From DATCJA01 sp963814955 (GTDB lineage Bacteria > Acidobacteriota > Vicinamibacteria > Vicinamibacterales > UBA2999), in assembly GCA_963814955.1 (NCBI GenBank), contig CAWFEX010000004.1:930001-994000 (forward strand): a DNA stretch of 64,000 bases. Reading direction: 5' to 3'. Each line of letters starts with the position of its first letter. The stretch's first letter is position 1. The notes under the pieces are model-generated. The model was not told the DNA's origin. It was given only the letters and a program-made list of their open reading frames with translations, and made no database searches. Both the position numbers and the translations under genes were made by a program. Below are positions 18,047-26,844 of the stretch, in pieces.

Positions 18047-19736
18047 ATGCAGCCGATCGAGCGGGAAATCGCCGCCCTCAGGTTCGTGGACGTGCTGGTC
18101 GGCCAACTTCGGGAGGCACGCGAACCGCAACAGTCGCTTCGAATTGCGCTCCGCGCCACGCGTGAGTTCTTTGACGCGACTGGCGGTTGCATTGCCAGGC
18201 TGCAGACAGGTCGTCCGCAGGCGGACCTGCTCCTGAGGCTCCCGAAAGGGGCGGTCTGGAACCTGGACTCGCTCACTCGCTTCATTCGGCATGAGCATCC
18301 TCCGGTCCAGCCCCACTTGATGATCGGCCCGGTGCGCCGGCGCGGGAGCGCATGGGGCGCTATTGCGGTGGTGCGAGAGACGCGCCCCTTTGATCACGAG
18401 GATCGGCACCTCCTGCTGCGCGTCGCAGCGGCGTTGTCGGACGCCATTCAGCAGATCGACCGGGATCGCATCCGGGATGTGCGCGACCGGATCGACAGGA
18501 AAATCATGGAGCAGATCCACCCCAAGGATCTCTTCTATCAAATCCTCGATGGCCTGCGATCGCTCACTCATTACGATCACTCGTCCGCCCTCTACATTCG
18601 TGACGAACCTGACGCCGCTCTCCGTCTGGTGGCTGAACAGATAGCCTGGAAGAAGGCCCGAAGCCGCCGGATCGGGCTTCGGCTTCCACTGGATGGTGGC
18701 GAGACGGAAATACTGACGGCCGGCCACGTCTATGGCTTCGACCGGCGAAGCGGCGGCTGGCAGGCCTGGAAGAACCAGCCGGCGACGCGGCTTGCCGACA
18801 TGCTGGATGACGACAGCACCGACCCGCTCGGCAGCGAACAGGTTCGTGAGAACTCGATGCTGTGCGCGCCGCTGGTCACGCGCGACGGCCTGCTCGGCGT
18901 GCTGAAAATCGCCGCACGCCACCCGGAACAATTCACGCCACACGACGCGGAATTGGTCGAGCACTTTCGATCCCAGGCCGCCACGGCGATTCAGAACCTT
19001 CATCGCACGGAGTCGCTTCGCGCGCGCGTCGTCGTCGCCGAGCGGAAACACGCGATGGCGGATCTCGCGCGCAGCGTGTCGCACGACGTCAACAACGCGC
19101 TTGGCGCGATGCTTCCCCTCGTCCAGCAGCTGCAGGAAGATGTCCGGACGAGGACGCTCGAGCCTGCGGTACTGTCACAGGACCTCGAGCAGCTTCAGAA
19201 GTCGCTCCAGGTCTGCCGCCGGATTTTCGGCGGCATGCTGTCGTTCTCCCGCGGTTCGGCGCGACGGATGGGATACGCGCATGTGAGAGGCGCGATCGAC
19301 ACGGCGTCGGCAATCCTGAAGTACGGACTGAGCCGGAGCGGAATCGAGCTCGTGCTCAACGTGCCCGACAACGTGCCATCCGTGGCGTGCAGCCAGACGG
19401 ACCTCGAGCAGGTGTTCCTCAACCTTCTGACCAACGCGCGTGAGGCAATGCCTCGAGGTGGACGCATCACGGTCGATGTCCGATCCAGCCAGCGCCGCGT
19501 GGCGATTGCCGTTGAAGACTCCGGATGCGGCATTCCGGCGGAAGACCTGCCGCGGGTGCTCGAGCCGTTCTTCACGACGAAGGCGAACGGCAGCGGGCTC
19601 GGCCTGTCGATCTGCCGCTCCATTCTCTGGGAAGTTGACGGGACCATCTCGATACGAAGTCAAACGGGGATCGGTACATCGAGTTGACATTGCGCTGCCG
19701 GAGGCTGCCCCTCAACCGCAGCCGCAATTTTCATGA
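18047..19736 (+). CDS. GAF-domain sensor histidine kinase
   Basis: Soluble kinase with two GAF-like sensor segments (residues ~10-140 and ~150-325), a HisKA-type phosphoacceptor (SVSHDVNNALG, His at ~346) and an HATPase_c domain with N box (NLLTNAREAMPRGG), G1 (VEDSGCGIPAED) and G2 (GSGLGLSICRS). The open frame stops at 19687 in GIGTSS, but the next frame continues HRVDIALPEAAPQPQPQFS to a stop at 19736. That ending fits the family and overlaps the next start (ATGA), so one base is probably missing near 19677. It forms a translationally coupled pair with the receiver-phosphatase at 19733. The ligand is unknown. Confidence 0.9.
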
Positions 19737-20860
19737 GCGCGTCGCGAATCCTGGTCGTGGATGATGATCCCGGGATGCTTCGGGCGGTGGAGCGCGTTCT
19801 GGGCGCGTCGTACAAGGTGATCGCCACGGCGTCATCGCGGGATGCCGTCTCGTTGGCAACTGCTCTGAATCCCGATCTGGCACTCATCGACATCCGGATG
19901 CCTGAACTGGACGGCTTCGAGCTGATGACGCTGCTGAAGTCACAGCTCCCTGAGCTGGACATCATCCTGATGACCGGCAGCGTCGACGATCTGGACGAGA
20001 AACTGGCCAGGGCGCTGCGCAGCCCGGCTTTTTATTTCATCCAGAAACCATTCGATCGGGACGTGCTGTCGGCGCTGGTCGAACGATGCCTCGAGTTGAG
20101 ATGGCGTCGGGAGCAGCATCGACAGACCGTTGACCGTCTCGAGAAAGAGGTCGCCGAGGCACACGCATTCCAGCAGAGCCTCCTGCCTGAGCGCGAGAAA
20201 GTTGTGAACGGGGTCGCGATCTGCTGCCGGTACACGCCGTGGGCGCGCCTGGGTGGCGATTTGTATGACTACGCGGCTGTCGAGTCGGGCCAGACCGCGC
20301 TGCTCATCGCCGACGTCTCCGGCCACGGCGTCTCCGCGGCCATGCTCACGGGTGTCGTGAAAAGCGCCTTTCACGCCTCGCGAGCCGACGGCTTCGATCC
20401 GCTGGCAGTCGTGCATCGAGTCTGGCGGAGCCTGTCCGCATTCAGCGCCGAACGATTCGTCACGCTCTTCGCGGCGCTGGTTGCACGCGACGAACGACAA
20501 CTCCGTTATGCCAGCGCGGGCCACCCCTCGATTCCGTTGTGGAGCGGGACAAGCGCTCCCGTATGGCTCGAGAGTACCGGGCCGCTTATCTCGCCAGTGC
20601 TGCCCGCGTCCGCGTGGGAAGTGCGGGGGACGCCGGTTGACGAGGGCGATCAGCTCTTGTTGTTCACCGATGGCGTCTCAGACGCGCTTGCCGATGCCGA
20701 GGGCTGCGCAAAGAAGAGAATCGAGGCGACGATTGAAAAGAACTCGGCCGGCGGCGCGCAGCTGTTGGATGCGATCGTCGCAGCCGTGCAGCACGAGCTC
20801 GCTGGACGCCCACCATCGGACGATCTCACGCTGCTGACGGCGCGAGTGCTCGACTCCTGA
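19733..20860 (+). CDS. response regulator with SpoIIE/PP2C phosphatase output
   Basis: 375 residues. The receiver domain covers ~1-125, with acidic pocket VVDDDPG and phospho-acceptor Asp at ~53 in LIDIRMPELDG; the conserved Lys is in FIQKPF. After a helical linker (REQHRQTVDRLEKEVAEAHA) comes a SpoIIE/RsbU-type PP2C domain (~150-375) with metal-binding GGDLYD, IADVSGHGVSAAML and the final PSDDLTLL. Such proteins dephosphorylate STAS anti-anti-sigma factors on command of a histidine kinase, here the coupled upstream one. Candidate STAS partners in the window are at 32842 and 31379, about 12 kb away. Confidence 0.93.
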   Translation: MSASRILVVDDDPGMLRAVERVLGASYKVIATASSRDAVSLATALNPDLALIDIRMPELDGFELMTLLKSQLPELDIILMTGSVDDLDEKLARALRSPAFYFIQKPFDRDVLSALVERCLELRWRREQHRQTVDRLEKEVAEAHAFQQSLLPEREKVVNGVAICCRYTPWARLGGDLYDYAAVESGQTALLIADVSGHGVSAAMLTGVVKSAFHASRADGFDPLAVVHRVWRSLSAFSAERFVTLFAALVARDERQLRYASAGHPSIPLWSGTSAPVWLESTGPLISPVLPASAWEVRGTPVDEGDQLLLFTDGVSDALADAEGCAKKRIEATIEKNSAGGAQLLDAIVAAVQHELAGRPPSDDLTLLTARVLDS

Positions 20861-20951
20861 CAGGCGTCGCGCCCTGGGACACACGTACCGACATGGACCC
20901 TGAAATTGTCTGCGCTATAGTGTCGCGAACGCGATGCGCTGCCGGCTGGCC

Positions 20952-22614
20952 ATGACCTCACGATTCGTGCTCGCTGTCTGTATTGCCCTTGCCGGCTGCC
21001 GGGCGCAGACGCCGCAGGCTGATGCCGAAGTATCGCCAGATCGACTTGCCGCGCACATCAAGGTCCTGTCCTCTGACGAGTTCGAAGGACGGTCGCCGGC
21101 AACTGAAGGGGAAAAGAAGACCGTCGATTACCTCGCGTCGCAGCTGGCAGGGCTCGGTGTGGAACCGGGAGGCGACCTCGATGGTCGCGGCGGGCGGCTC
21201 TGGACGCAGGACGTCGCGCTGGCGCAGTCGTCCATCAGTGGTCCGGTCGCGGCGTCATTGACAATCCGGGGCAAGGCGCAGCCGTTGCGCCAGGGAGAAG
21301 AAATCGCGCTGCGCGCGACACACGTGCCGACCGGCCGCGTATCGGTGAAGAACATACCTCTTGTGTTCGTCGGTTATGGCGTGAAGGCGCCCGAGCGTGA
21401 GTGGGACGACTTCAAGGGTGTCGATCTGCGTAACAAGATTGCGATCGCTCTGGTCAACGATCCGGACTTCGAGGCCGATCTCGGCGGCAGCGTTCGAGGG
21501 CCGTGCGATGACGTATTACGGCCGGTGGACCTACAAGTACGAGGAGGCCGCGCGTCAGGGCGCGCTCGGCATGCTGGTGGTGCACGAGACCGAGCCGGCA
21601 TCCTATGGCTGGGCGACCGTCCGCAACTCGAACACCACCGCGATGTTCGACATCGTGCGCGAAAATCCCGCGGCGGTGCACCCGCTCATTGAAGGCTGGA
21701 TCCAGCGCGATCGCGCGATCGCGATGTTCAGGAACTCTGGCCTCGACTTCGAGGCCGAGAAGAAGCGCGCACAGACGCCATCGTTTACTCCCGTGACGCT
21801 CGCGAACCAGACCTTCTCGGCCGACTACGCAGTGGCGCAGTCACGCGTCGTTTCGAAGAACGTGGTCGGCAGGGTTCCGGGAACGGCGTCTCCGGACGAG
21901 ACCATCATCTACAGCGCGCACTGGGATCATCTGGGCATCGGAGAGCCCGACGCCACCGGCGATCGCATTTACAACGGTGCGCAGGACAACGCCACGGGAA
22001 CCGCGGCGCTGCTCGAGCTCGCGCGTCTGCACTCGGCGGCCCGTGGTGCGCGGTCGGTCGTCTTTCTCGCGGTGACCGCGGAAGAAAAGGGGCTGCTCGG
22101 CTCGGCGTATTACGCCGAGCGGCCTCTGTTCGACGCGGCGACGACCGTTGCCGTGCTCAACATGGATTCGCTGGCGACCGCGGGGCTCACGCGCGACGTC
22201 AGTATTCGGGGCGGAGGTCAGGTCAGCCTGGAAGACGATCTCGCGCGCGTAGCGGCCGCGGCCGGGCGCCGCCTCGTGCCCGACCCGCGACCTGAAGCCG
22301 GGGGCTTCTTCCGGTCAGACCACTTCAGCTTCGCCAAGATTGGGGTGCCGGCGCTCTCGATCAATTCGGGCGAGGACCTCGTTGAGGGTGGCGTTTCCGC
22401 TGGCGTGACTGCGCGCGACGAGTACAACGCGCGCCGGTACCATCAGCCATCCGATCAGTTCTCGGATTCGTGGGACCTCCGCGGCGTGGCCGCAGACGTC
22501 GCGCTCGTGTACACCATCGGTCGCGAGCTCGTCGACTCGCGCCGATGGCCGGAATGGAAGCCGGGCTCCGAATTCAAGGCGGCGCGCGATGCCACGGCGT
22601 CATCGCGACATTAG
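20952..22614 (+). CDS. M28 family metallopeptidase, lipoprotein, one frameshift
   Basis: Exported zinc aminopeptidase-like enzyme. The ATG at 20952 gives a lipoprotein signal (FVLAVCIALAGC); the ATG at 20934 would add six residues. The N-terminal part, including a PA-like insert (NIPLVFVGYGVKAPE), runs in frame 3 to about 21490. The catalytic part continues in frame 1 from FEGRAMTYYGRWTYKY, so one base is lost or gained near 21480-21500. Zinc ligands of M28 are visible: YSAHWDHLG, NGAQDNATGTA, TAEEKGLLGS, VLNMDSL and a late YHQPSD. Predicted to trim peptides in the envelope. Confidence 0.88.
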
Positions 22615-22721
22615 GCCAATGGTTCGGGAAACCCTCAAAGGGCTGGTCAGGGTACATGATGAGGCTCGTGCCGCGATTGCGGCATTCTGTCCTAAAATCT
22701 CTTCACAGGAGGAGCGTCACG

Positions 22722-23099
22722 ATGAAGGCTTTACTCGTGCCGGTATTTGTCATTCTTGCGCTGGTGTCCGGTCCGGTCTCGCTTTCCGCGCACCACTCGT
22801 GGCCGGTGAGCTACGGCCAGCTCGTCACGGTGAAGGGCACGGTGACGGAGTTCGCCTGGCAAAACCCGCACCCGATGATCACCCTGGAAGTTCGGACCAA
22901 TGACGGCAAGGTGGAGAAGTGGTTGATCGGTGGACCCGCCATCAACCGGATGGAGGCCAACGGCTGGAGCAGGACGACGGTCAAGCCCGGCGACGTGCTG
23001 ACGGGGGTCGGCTATCAGTTCGCCGACGGTCAGAAGACCATCCGGCTCGAGCGCGTGACGCTGGCCGACGGCAAGGAGATGCGCCTCTACGGCCGTTAG
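22722..23099 (+). CDS. DUF6152 family secreted protein
   Basis: 125 residues; the start at 22722 follows AGGAGGAGCG. An N-terminal signal peptide (LLVPVFVILALVSGPVSLSA) is followed at once by HHSWPVSYGQLVTVKGTVTE, FAWQNPHPMI and later KPGDVLTGVGYQFADGQK, which is the DUF6152 pattern. It is a small periplasmic OB/beta-type domain of unknown function. In other genomes it often stands near oxidoreductase or quinoprotein genes; nothing here decides its role. Confidence 0.8.
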   Translation: MKALLVPVFVILALVSGPVSLSAHHSWPVSYGQLVTVKGTVTEFAWQNPHPMITLEVRTNDGKVEKWLIGGPAINRMEANGWSRTTVKPGDVLTGVGYQFADGQKTIRLERVTLADGKEMRLYGR

Positions 23100-23102
23100 G
23101 CG

Positions 23103-23279
23103 GTGAGTCCGTCAGCTTCGAGTCGGACGCGCCGGCAATCGACTCGTGGAATTGGTAAGACGCTGACAAACCGCCCCACGTGGACCGTCATGGACGGCGG
23201 CGGCGTGGCGCCGGGCGATCTCATCCTTGAAATCGACGCCACGACCGGAGCGATCGTCGGCAAAACCACGCAGCGATAA
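23103..23279 (+). pseudogene. possible remnant of a protein C-terminus
   Basis: Between the DUF6152 gene and the transporter, one frame reads TNRPTWTVMDGGGVAPGDLI followed by LEIDATTGAIVGKTTQR and a stop at 23277-23279. The composition looks coding, but only a GTG at 23103 could start it and its first ~20 codons look random. Probably the tail of a lost gene; the family is not recognised. Confidence 0.3.
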
Positions 23280-23324
23280 CGCACGCCGCGCGTGCTCCGG
23301 AAGCCGCGGGACTCATGGCTGGCT

Positions 23325-24641
23325 ATGAGTCAGGTCGCGGTGGATACCGCTTCGCTTCGCCTCACCGACGTCCGCAGCCGGTTGAAGGCCATCTTCATCG
23401 GGTCGATCGGGAATCTGGTGGAGTGGTACGACTTCTACGCATATACGGCGTTTGCGCTCTATTTCGCCGATTCGTTCTTCCCCGGCAATGACCCTGTTCT
23501 GCAGCAACTGAACGCCGCGGTCGTGTTTGCGATCGGCTTCGTGATGAGGCCGATCGGCGGCTGGCTGTTCGGACACCTCGCCGACCATCACGGCCGGCGG
23601 AACGCGCTCATGCTCTCGGTGCTGCTGATGTGTTTTGGATCCCTGGTCATCGCGGTGACTCCGACATATGCCTCGATTGGGGCGGCGGCGCCGGTACTCC
23701 TTGGCCTGGCGCGGGTCGTTCAGGGCTTGAGCCTCGGCGGAGAGTATGGCGCCAGCGCTACCTACCTCACGGAAGTGGCCGACGGGAAGCACCGCGGGTT
23801 CTACGTCAGCTTTCACTACGTGACGATCCTCGGAGGTCAACTCTGCGCCATCCTCGTGCTGCTGGTCCTGCAGCAGTTTTTCCTGACTGCGGCACAAATG
23901 CGGGCGTGGGGTTGGCGCATCCCGTTCGCCATCGGCGCAGTGCTGGCCATCGTTGCCCTGAAGATGCGGACCAGCCTGCACGAGACCGAAGCCTTCGTCG
24001 AAGCGAGGACGCCGCAGGGGCACGAAAGCCCGATTCGGACCCTTCTCAAGTGTCCGCGCCAGGTGTTGATCGTCGTCGGACTCACCGCAGGGGGCACGAC
24101 GGCGTTCTATACCTACACGACGTACATGCAGAAGTTCCTGAAGCTGTCGGTTGGCCTCAGCGACAACCAGACCACGATTGTCAGTGCGGGCTCGCTCATC
24201 TTTGCGCTCTGCCTGCAGCCGATCTACGGAGCGCTTTCGGACAGGATCGGGCGAAAGCCGCTCCTGATCTGGTTTGGTCTGATGGGCACTGTGTGCACGA
24301 TTCCGCTGCTTCGCGCCCTGCAATCCACACAGAGCGCCGGCGGCGCGTTCGTCTTGATCGCGGCGGCGTGGCTGATCGTCGCCGGTTACTCGTCGATAAA
24401 TGCGTTGGTGAAGGCCGAGCTGTTCCCAACGAGAGTTCGCGCCACCGGAGTCGGTCTGCCCTATGCGATCACGACGTCGATATTCGGCGGGCCGGCCGAG
24501 TCGATCGCCTTGTGGTTCAAGTCGATCGGCCATGAAGTGTGGTTCTCCTATTACCTCTCGTCGGTGATCGCGATTGCGTTCGTCGTCTCGATCACGATGC
24601 GCGACACCAGGCGCTACTCCGAACTCGATCGTCACGATTAG
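23325..24641 (+). CDS. MFS transporter, metabolite:H+ symporter (MHS) family
   Basis: 438 residues with twelve predicted membrane helices. Typical MHS start IFIGSIGNLVEWYDFYAYTA, MFS motif A GWLFGHLADHHGRRNAL after helix 2, VVQGLSLGGEYGASATYLTE in helix 4 to 5, and a second motif YGALSDRIGRKPLL. The family imports organic acids such as alpha-ketoglutarate, citrate, shikimate or proline/betaine with protons. Its stop touches the start of a 2-hydroxyacid dehydrogenase gene (no gap), so the substrate may be a 2-hydroxy or 2-oxo acid. Confidence 0.9.
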   Translation: MSQVAVDTASLRLTDVRSRLKAIFIGSIGNLVEWYDFYAYTAFALYFADSFFPGNDPVLQQLNAAVVFAIGFVMRPIGGWLFGHLADHHGRRNALMLSVLLMCFGSLVIAVTPTYASIGAAAPVLLGLARVVQGLSLGGEYGASATYLTEVADGKHRGFYVSFHYVTILGGQLCAILVLLVLQQFFLTAAQMRAWGWRIPFAIGAVLAIVALKMRTSLHETEAFVEARTPQGHESPIRTLLKCPRQVLIVVGLTAGGTTAFYTYTTYMQKFLKLSVGLSDNQTTIVSAGSLIFALCLQPIYGALSDRIGRKPLLIWFGLMGTVCTIPLLRALQSTQSAGGAFVLIAAAWLIVAGYSSINALVKAELFPTRVRATGVGLPYAITTSIFGGPAESIALWFKSIGHEVWFSYYLSSVIAIAFVVSITMRDTRRYSELDRHD

Positions 24642-25589
24642 ATGGATCTACGGATGCCGCGGATTGTCATACCGGATGACGAACCGGCCGTCATGTCGCC
24701 AAGCATGGCGTTTCGAAATCTTGCGGGCCACGACGTTCGGACCTATCCCACCCGCCCGTCGGGTCCGGCCGAACTGGTCGATCGGATCCGCGACAGTGAA
24801 ATCGTCATCAACATCCGGTCGACCTCCAGGTTCACCGCCGAGGTGCTGCAGAAGTGCCCGGCGCTCCGGCTGATTTCCATCTGGGGCACGGGGACCGACA
24901 ACGTCGATCTGGCGGTGGCCCATGCGCAGGGCGTCCGCGTGACGAACACGCCGGGCGTGTCTGCCGTCGCCGTGGCCGAGCACACGCTGACGCTGATGAT
25001 GGCCGTGGCAAAGCGGACGGTTCAGGTGGATCGAGAGGTCCGGGAGGGCCGGTGGCCGCGCGCCATGGTCTCGCAGCTTCGAGGAAAGACGCTTGGTCTG
25101 ATTGGAACCGGCGCGATCGGCCGGGAAGTAGCGCGGCTGGGCGCCGGCATCGGCATGCGGGTCATTGCCTGGACCTTTCATCCTCGAGGCGACGTCGCGG
25201 AGTGGGTGGCTTTGGACGAGGTGTTTCGTCAATCAGACGTGCTGAGCGTTCACCTGCGGCTCTCGACGGATACGTCGGGTTTGATCCGCCGGGAACATTT
25301 CGAGCTGATGAAGCCCGGCGCCATCCTGATCAACACGGCCCGGGGCGGCATCGTGAATGAATCCGACCTCGTTCAGGCGCTGCTGACGAATCGAATTGCC
25401 GGCGCGGGCCTGGATGTATTCGAGACAGAACCTCTGCCCCCGGACTCGCCGCTGCGCGCGATGCGAAACGTCGTGCTCAGTCCGCATGCGGCGGGCATCA
25501 CACCTGAAGCCACCGAAGCTGGGCTCGCGCTCGCAATCGAGAACGTGTTTGCGTTTCTTGCCGGCCAGCCAACGAACCTTGTGGTCTAG
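24642..25589 (+). CDS. D-isomer-specific 2-hydroxyacid dehydrogenase
   Basis: 315 residues, or 311 if translated from the ATG at 24654. NAD-binding motif GLIGTGAIGREVARLG mid-protein, catalytic Arg in NTARGGIVNE, Glu in LDVFETEPLPPDSPL and His in VLSPHAAGITPEA, all in the expected order. It oxidises or reduces D-2-hydroxyacids with NAD(H); substrate unknown. It begins one base after the MHS transporter stop, so uptake and oxidation of one acid is the likely joint role. Confidence 0.92.
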   Translation: MDLRMPRIVIPDDEPAVMSPSMAFRNLAGHDVRTYPTRPSGPAELVDRIRDSEIVINIRSTSRFTAEVLQKCPALRLISIWGTGTDNVDLAVAHAQGVRVTNTPGVSAVAVAEHTLTLMMAVAKRTVQVDREVREGRWPRAMVSQLRGKTLGLIGTGAIGREVARLGAGIGMRVIAWTFHPRGDVAEWVALDEVFRQSDVLSVHLRLSTDTSGLIRREHFELMKPGAILINTARGGIVNESDLVQALLTNRIAGAGLDVFETEPLPPDSPLRAMRNVVLSPHAAGITPEATEAGLALAIENVFAFLAGQPTNLVV

Positions 25590-25667
25590 GCGGTTCGGTG
25601 GACCGCCGGGTGACGTAAGCCGGCTGAGCGGTCGTCGATGCGATTTCGACGGCCTTAGAAGGCGCCG

Positions 25668-26060
25668 TCAGATCACGGCGATGGCTTCGATTTCGATCAT
25701 CCAGTCCGGGTGCGCCAGCGACGGGATCTCGATAGTCGTCGAGGCCGGTCCCTTCTTGCCGAGAAACTCTTCGCGTATCGGCGCGAGATCGACGCGGTAG
25801 AGCATGTTGGTCACATATGTCGTTGTCTTGACGATATTCGCCATCGTCCCGCCCTGCGACTCGACGAGTGCCTTGATCGCCTCGTACACGCCGCGAGCCT
25901 GTCCCTTGAAGTCGCCGCGACATGCGACGCCGCCGTCCGCCGTGTACGCAACCTGTCCCGACAGAAACAGGATGGTCTGAGCCTGAGTCACTTTGATGCC
26001 CTGGCTGTAGGTAGCGGGGTCGAAAACCGCCGGCGCGCAGAATTTTTCGATAGTGGCCAT
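25668..26060 (-). CDS. RidA-like (YjgF/YER057c) protein
   Basis: 130 residues with the Rid fold features: YSQGIKVTQAQTILFLSGQV, DFKGQARGVYEAIKALVESQ, IVKTTTYVTNM and the C-terminal strand WMIEIEAIAVI. RidA proper deaminates reactive enamines/imines using an Arg in a P-A-R-S/T motif. Here the matching site reads GPASTTIEI, so the Arg appears to be Ser. It may be one of the Rid subfamilies without the deaminase activity. Stands alone and converges on the dehydrogenase gene. Confidence 0.9.
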   Translation of the reverse strand: MATIEKFCAPAVFDPATYSQGIKVTQAQTILFLSGQVAYTADGGVACRGDFKGQARGVYEAIKALVESQGGTMANIVKTTTYVTNMLYRVDLAPIREEFLGKKGPASTTIEIPSLAHPDWMIEIEAIAVI

Positions 26061-26276
26061 GGCTCTCCTGTTCTTGAGCGGGGAGATTCTAACAGCCAGA
26101 GTGCTGGTGATCGCGGTTGGTGTTGAAGCTCCGATGCTGAAAGGGCGGCTCGGTCGAATGCGGATACCGTGGCGGCAGCTACCGAACAGCGCGGGCAGAA
26201 AGCGCGCGGGGGAGAACCAGAATCCGCTTCAGGCAGCTCGAACTGCTGTGAGTTGAAATGCCGGTAATTACCGAGC

Positions 26277-26513
26277 TCACCGCCACGAAGGTTGTAACGT
26301 ACCGCGCACGAACACACCCCGTTTCATTTCACGAACCAGACCTGACGAGACGAGCTTCGAGAGCATTCGCGAAGCGGCGTCCCGTGGCACATTCAACCAC
26401 GTCTGGAGTATCTCGACGGACAGCGTCACGCTTGGATTCTCGACGACCGAGCTCACCACGCTCTGCAGCACAGCGGCGCGTTGACGGATATTGCGGCGCT
26501 CCTTTCGTTCCAT
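26277..26513 (-). CDS. small winged-helix DNA-binding protein
   Basis: 78 residues from the ATG at 26513 (MERKERRNIRQRAAVLQ). A helix-turn-helix is suggested by LSVEILQTWLNVPRDAASRM followed by LSKLVSSGLVREMKRGVFVR, i.e. recognition helix and wing as in MarR/ArsR-type domains. The same frame stays open upstream to 26984 but that part has no coding look. No ligand domain. Target unknown. Confidence 0.55.
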   Translation of the reverse strand: MERKERRNIRQRAAVLQSVVSSVVENPSVTLSVEILQTWLNVPRDAASRMLSKLVSSGLVREMKRGVFVRGTLQPSWR

Positions 26514-26844
26514 CGGTATGCCCTCCACGCTCACAGTGTGCAAGCGACATGCACACATGCGGGGATGGGCCGTCGAGCTGATGGACGGCAGCTGTTCGGT
26601 ATGCGTCTCGACACAGAAGGGTGCAGTTGAACTGAGCGTGAGTCCGTTTCTGTAACAGAGAGTCGGCTCAACGCCACCCGCCGCGCGATTGCGAAAACTC
26701 AGGCGGAACGTGGGATTGCCGACCCGTTCAGATGTGAGGAGCACATCTGTAGCTATACGGAGTGAGACCCGTTGCGGCTGAGTATCCACCTCAGCTCCCC
26801 GCTCTTGCCTCGTTGTCGGCGCTACGGGAACAGAGTGGCTACTT
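26514..26844. other. 331-bp interval without a recognisable gene
   Basis: Between the small winged-helix gene (start at 26513) and the 3' end of the PAP2 fusion gene. It should contain the promoter of the winged-helix gene. A short palindromic GCATGCACACATGC-like stretch near 26550 is the only visible structure. Confidence 0.5.
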
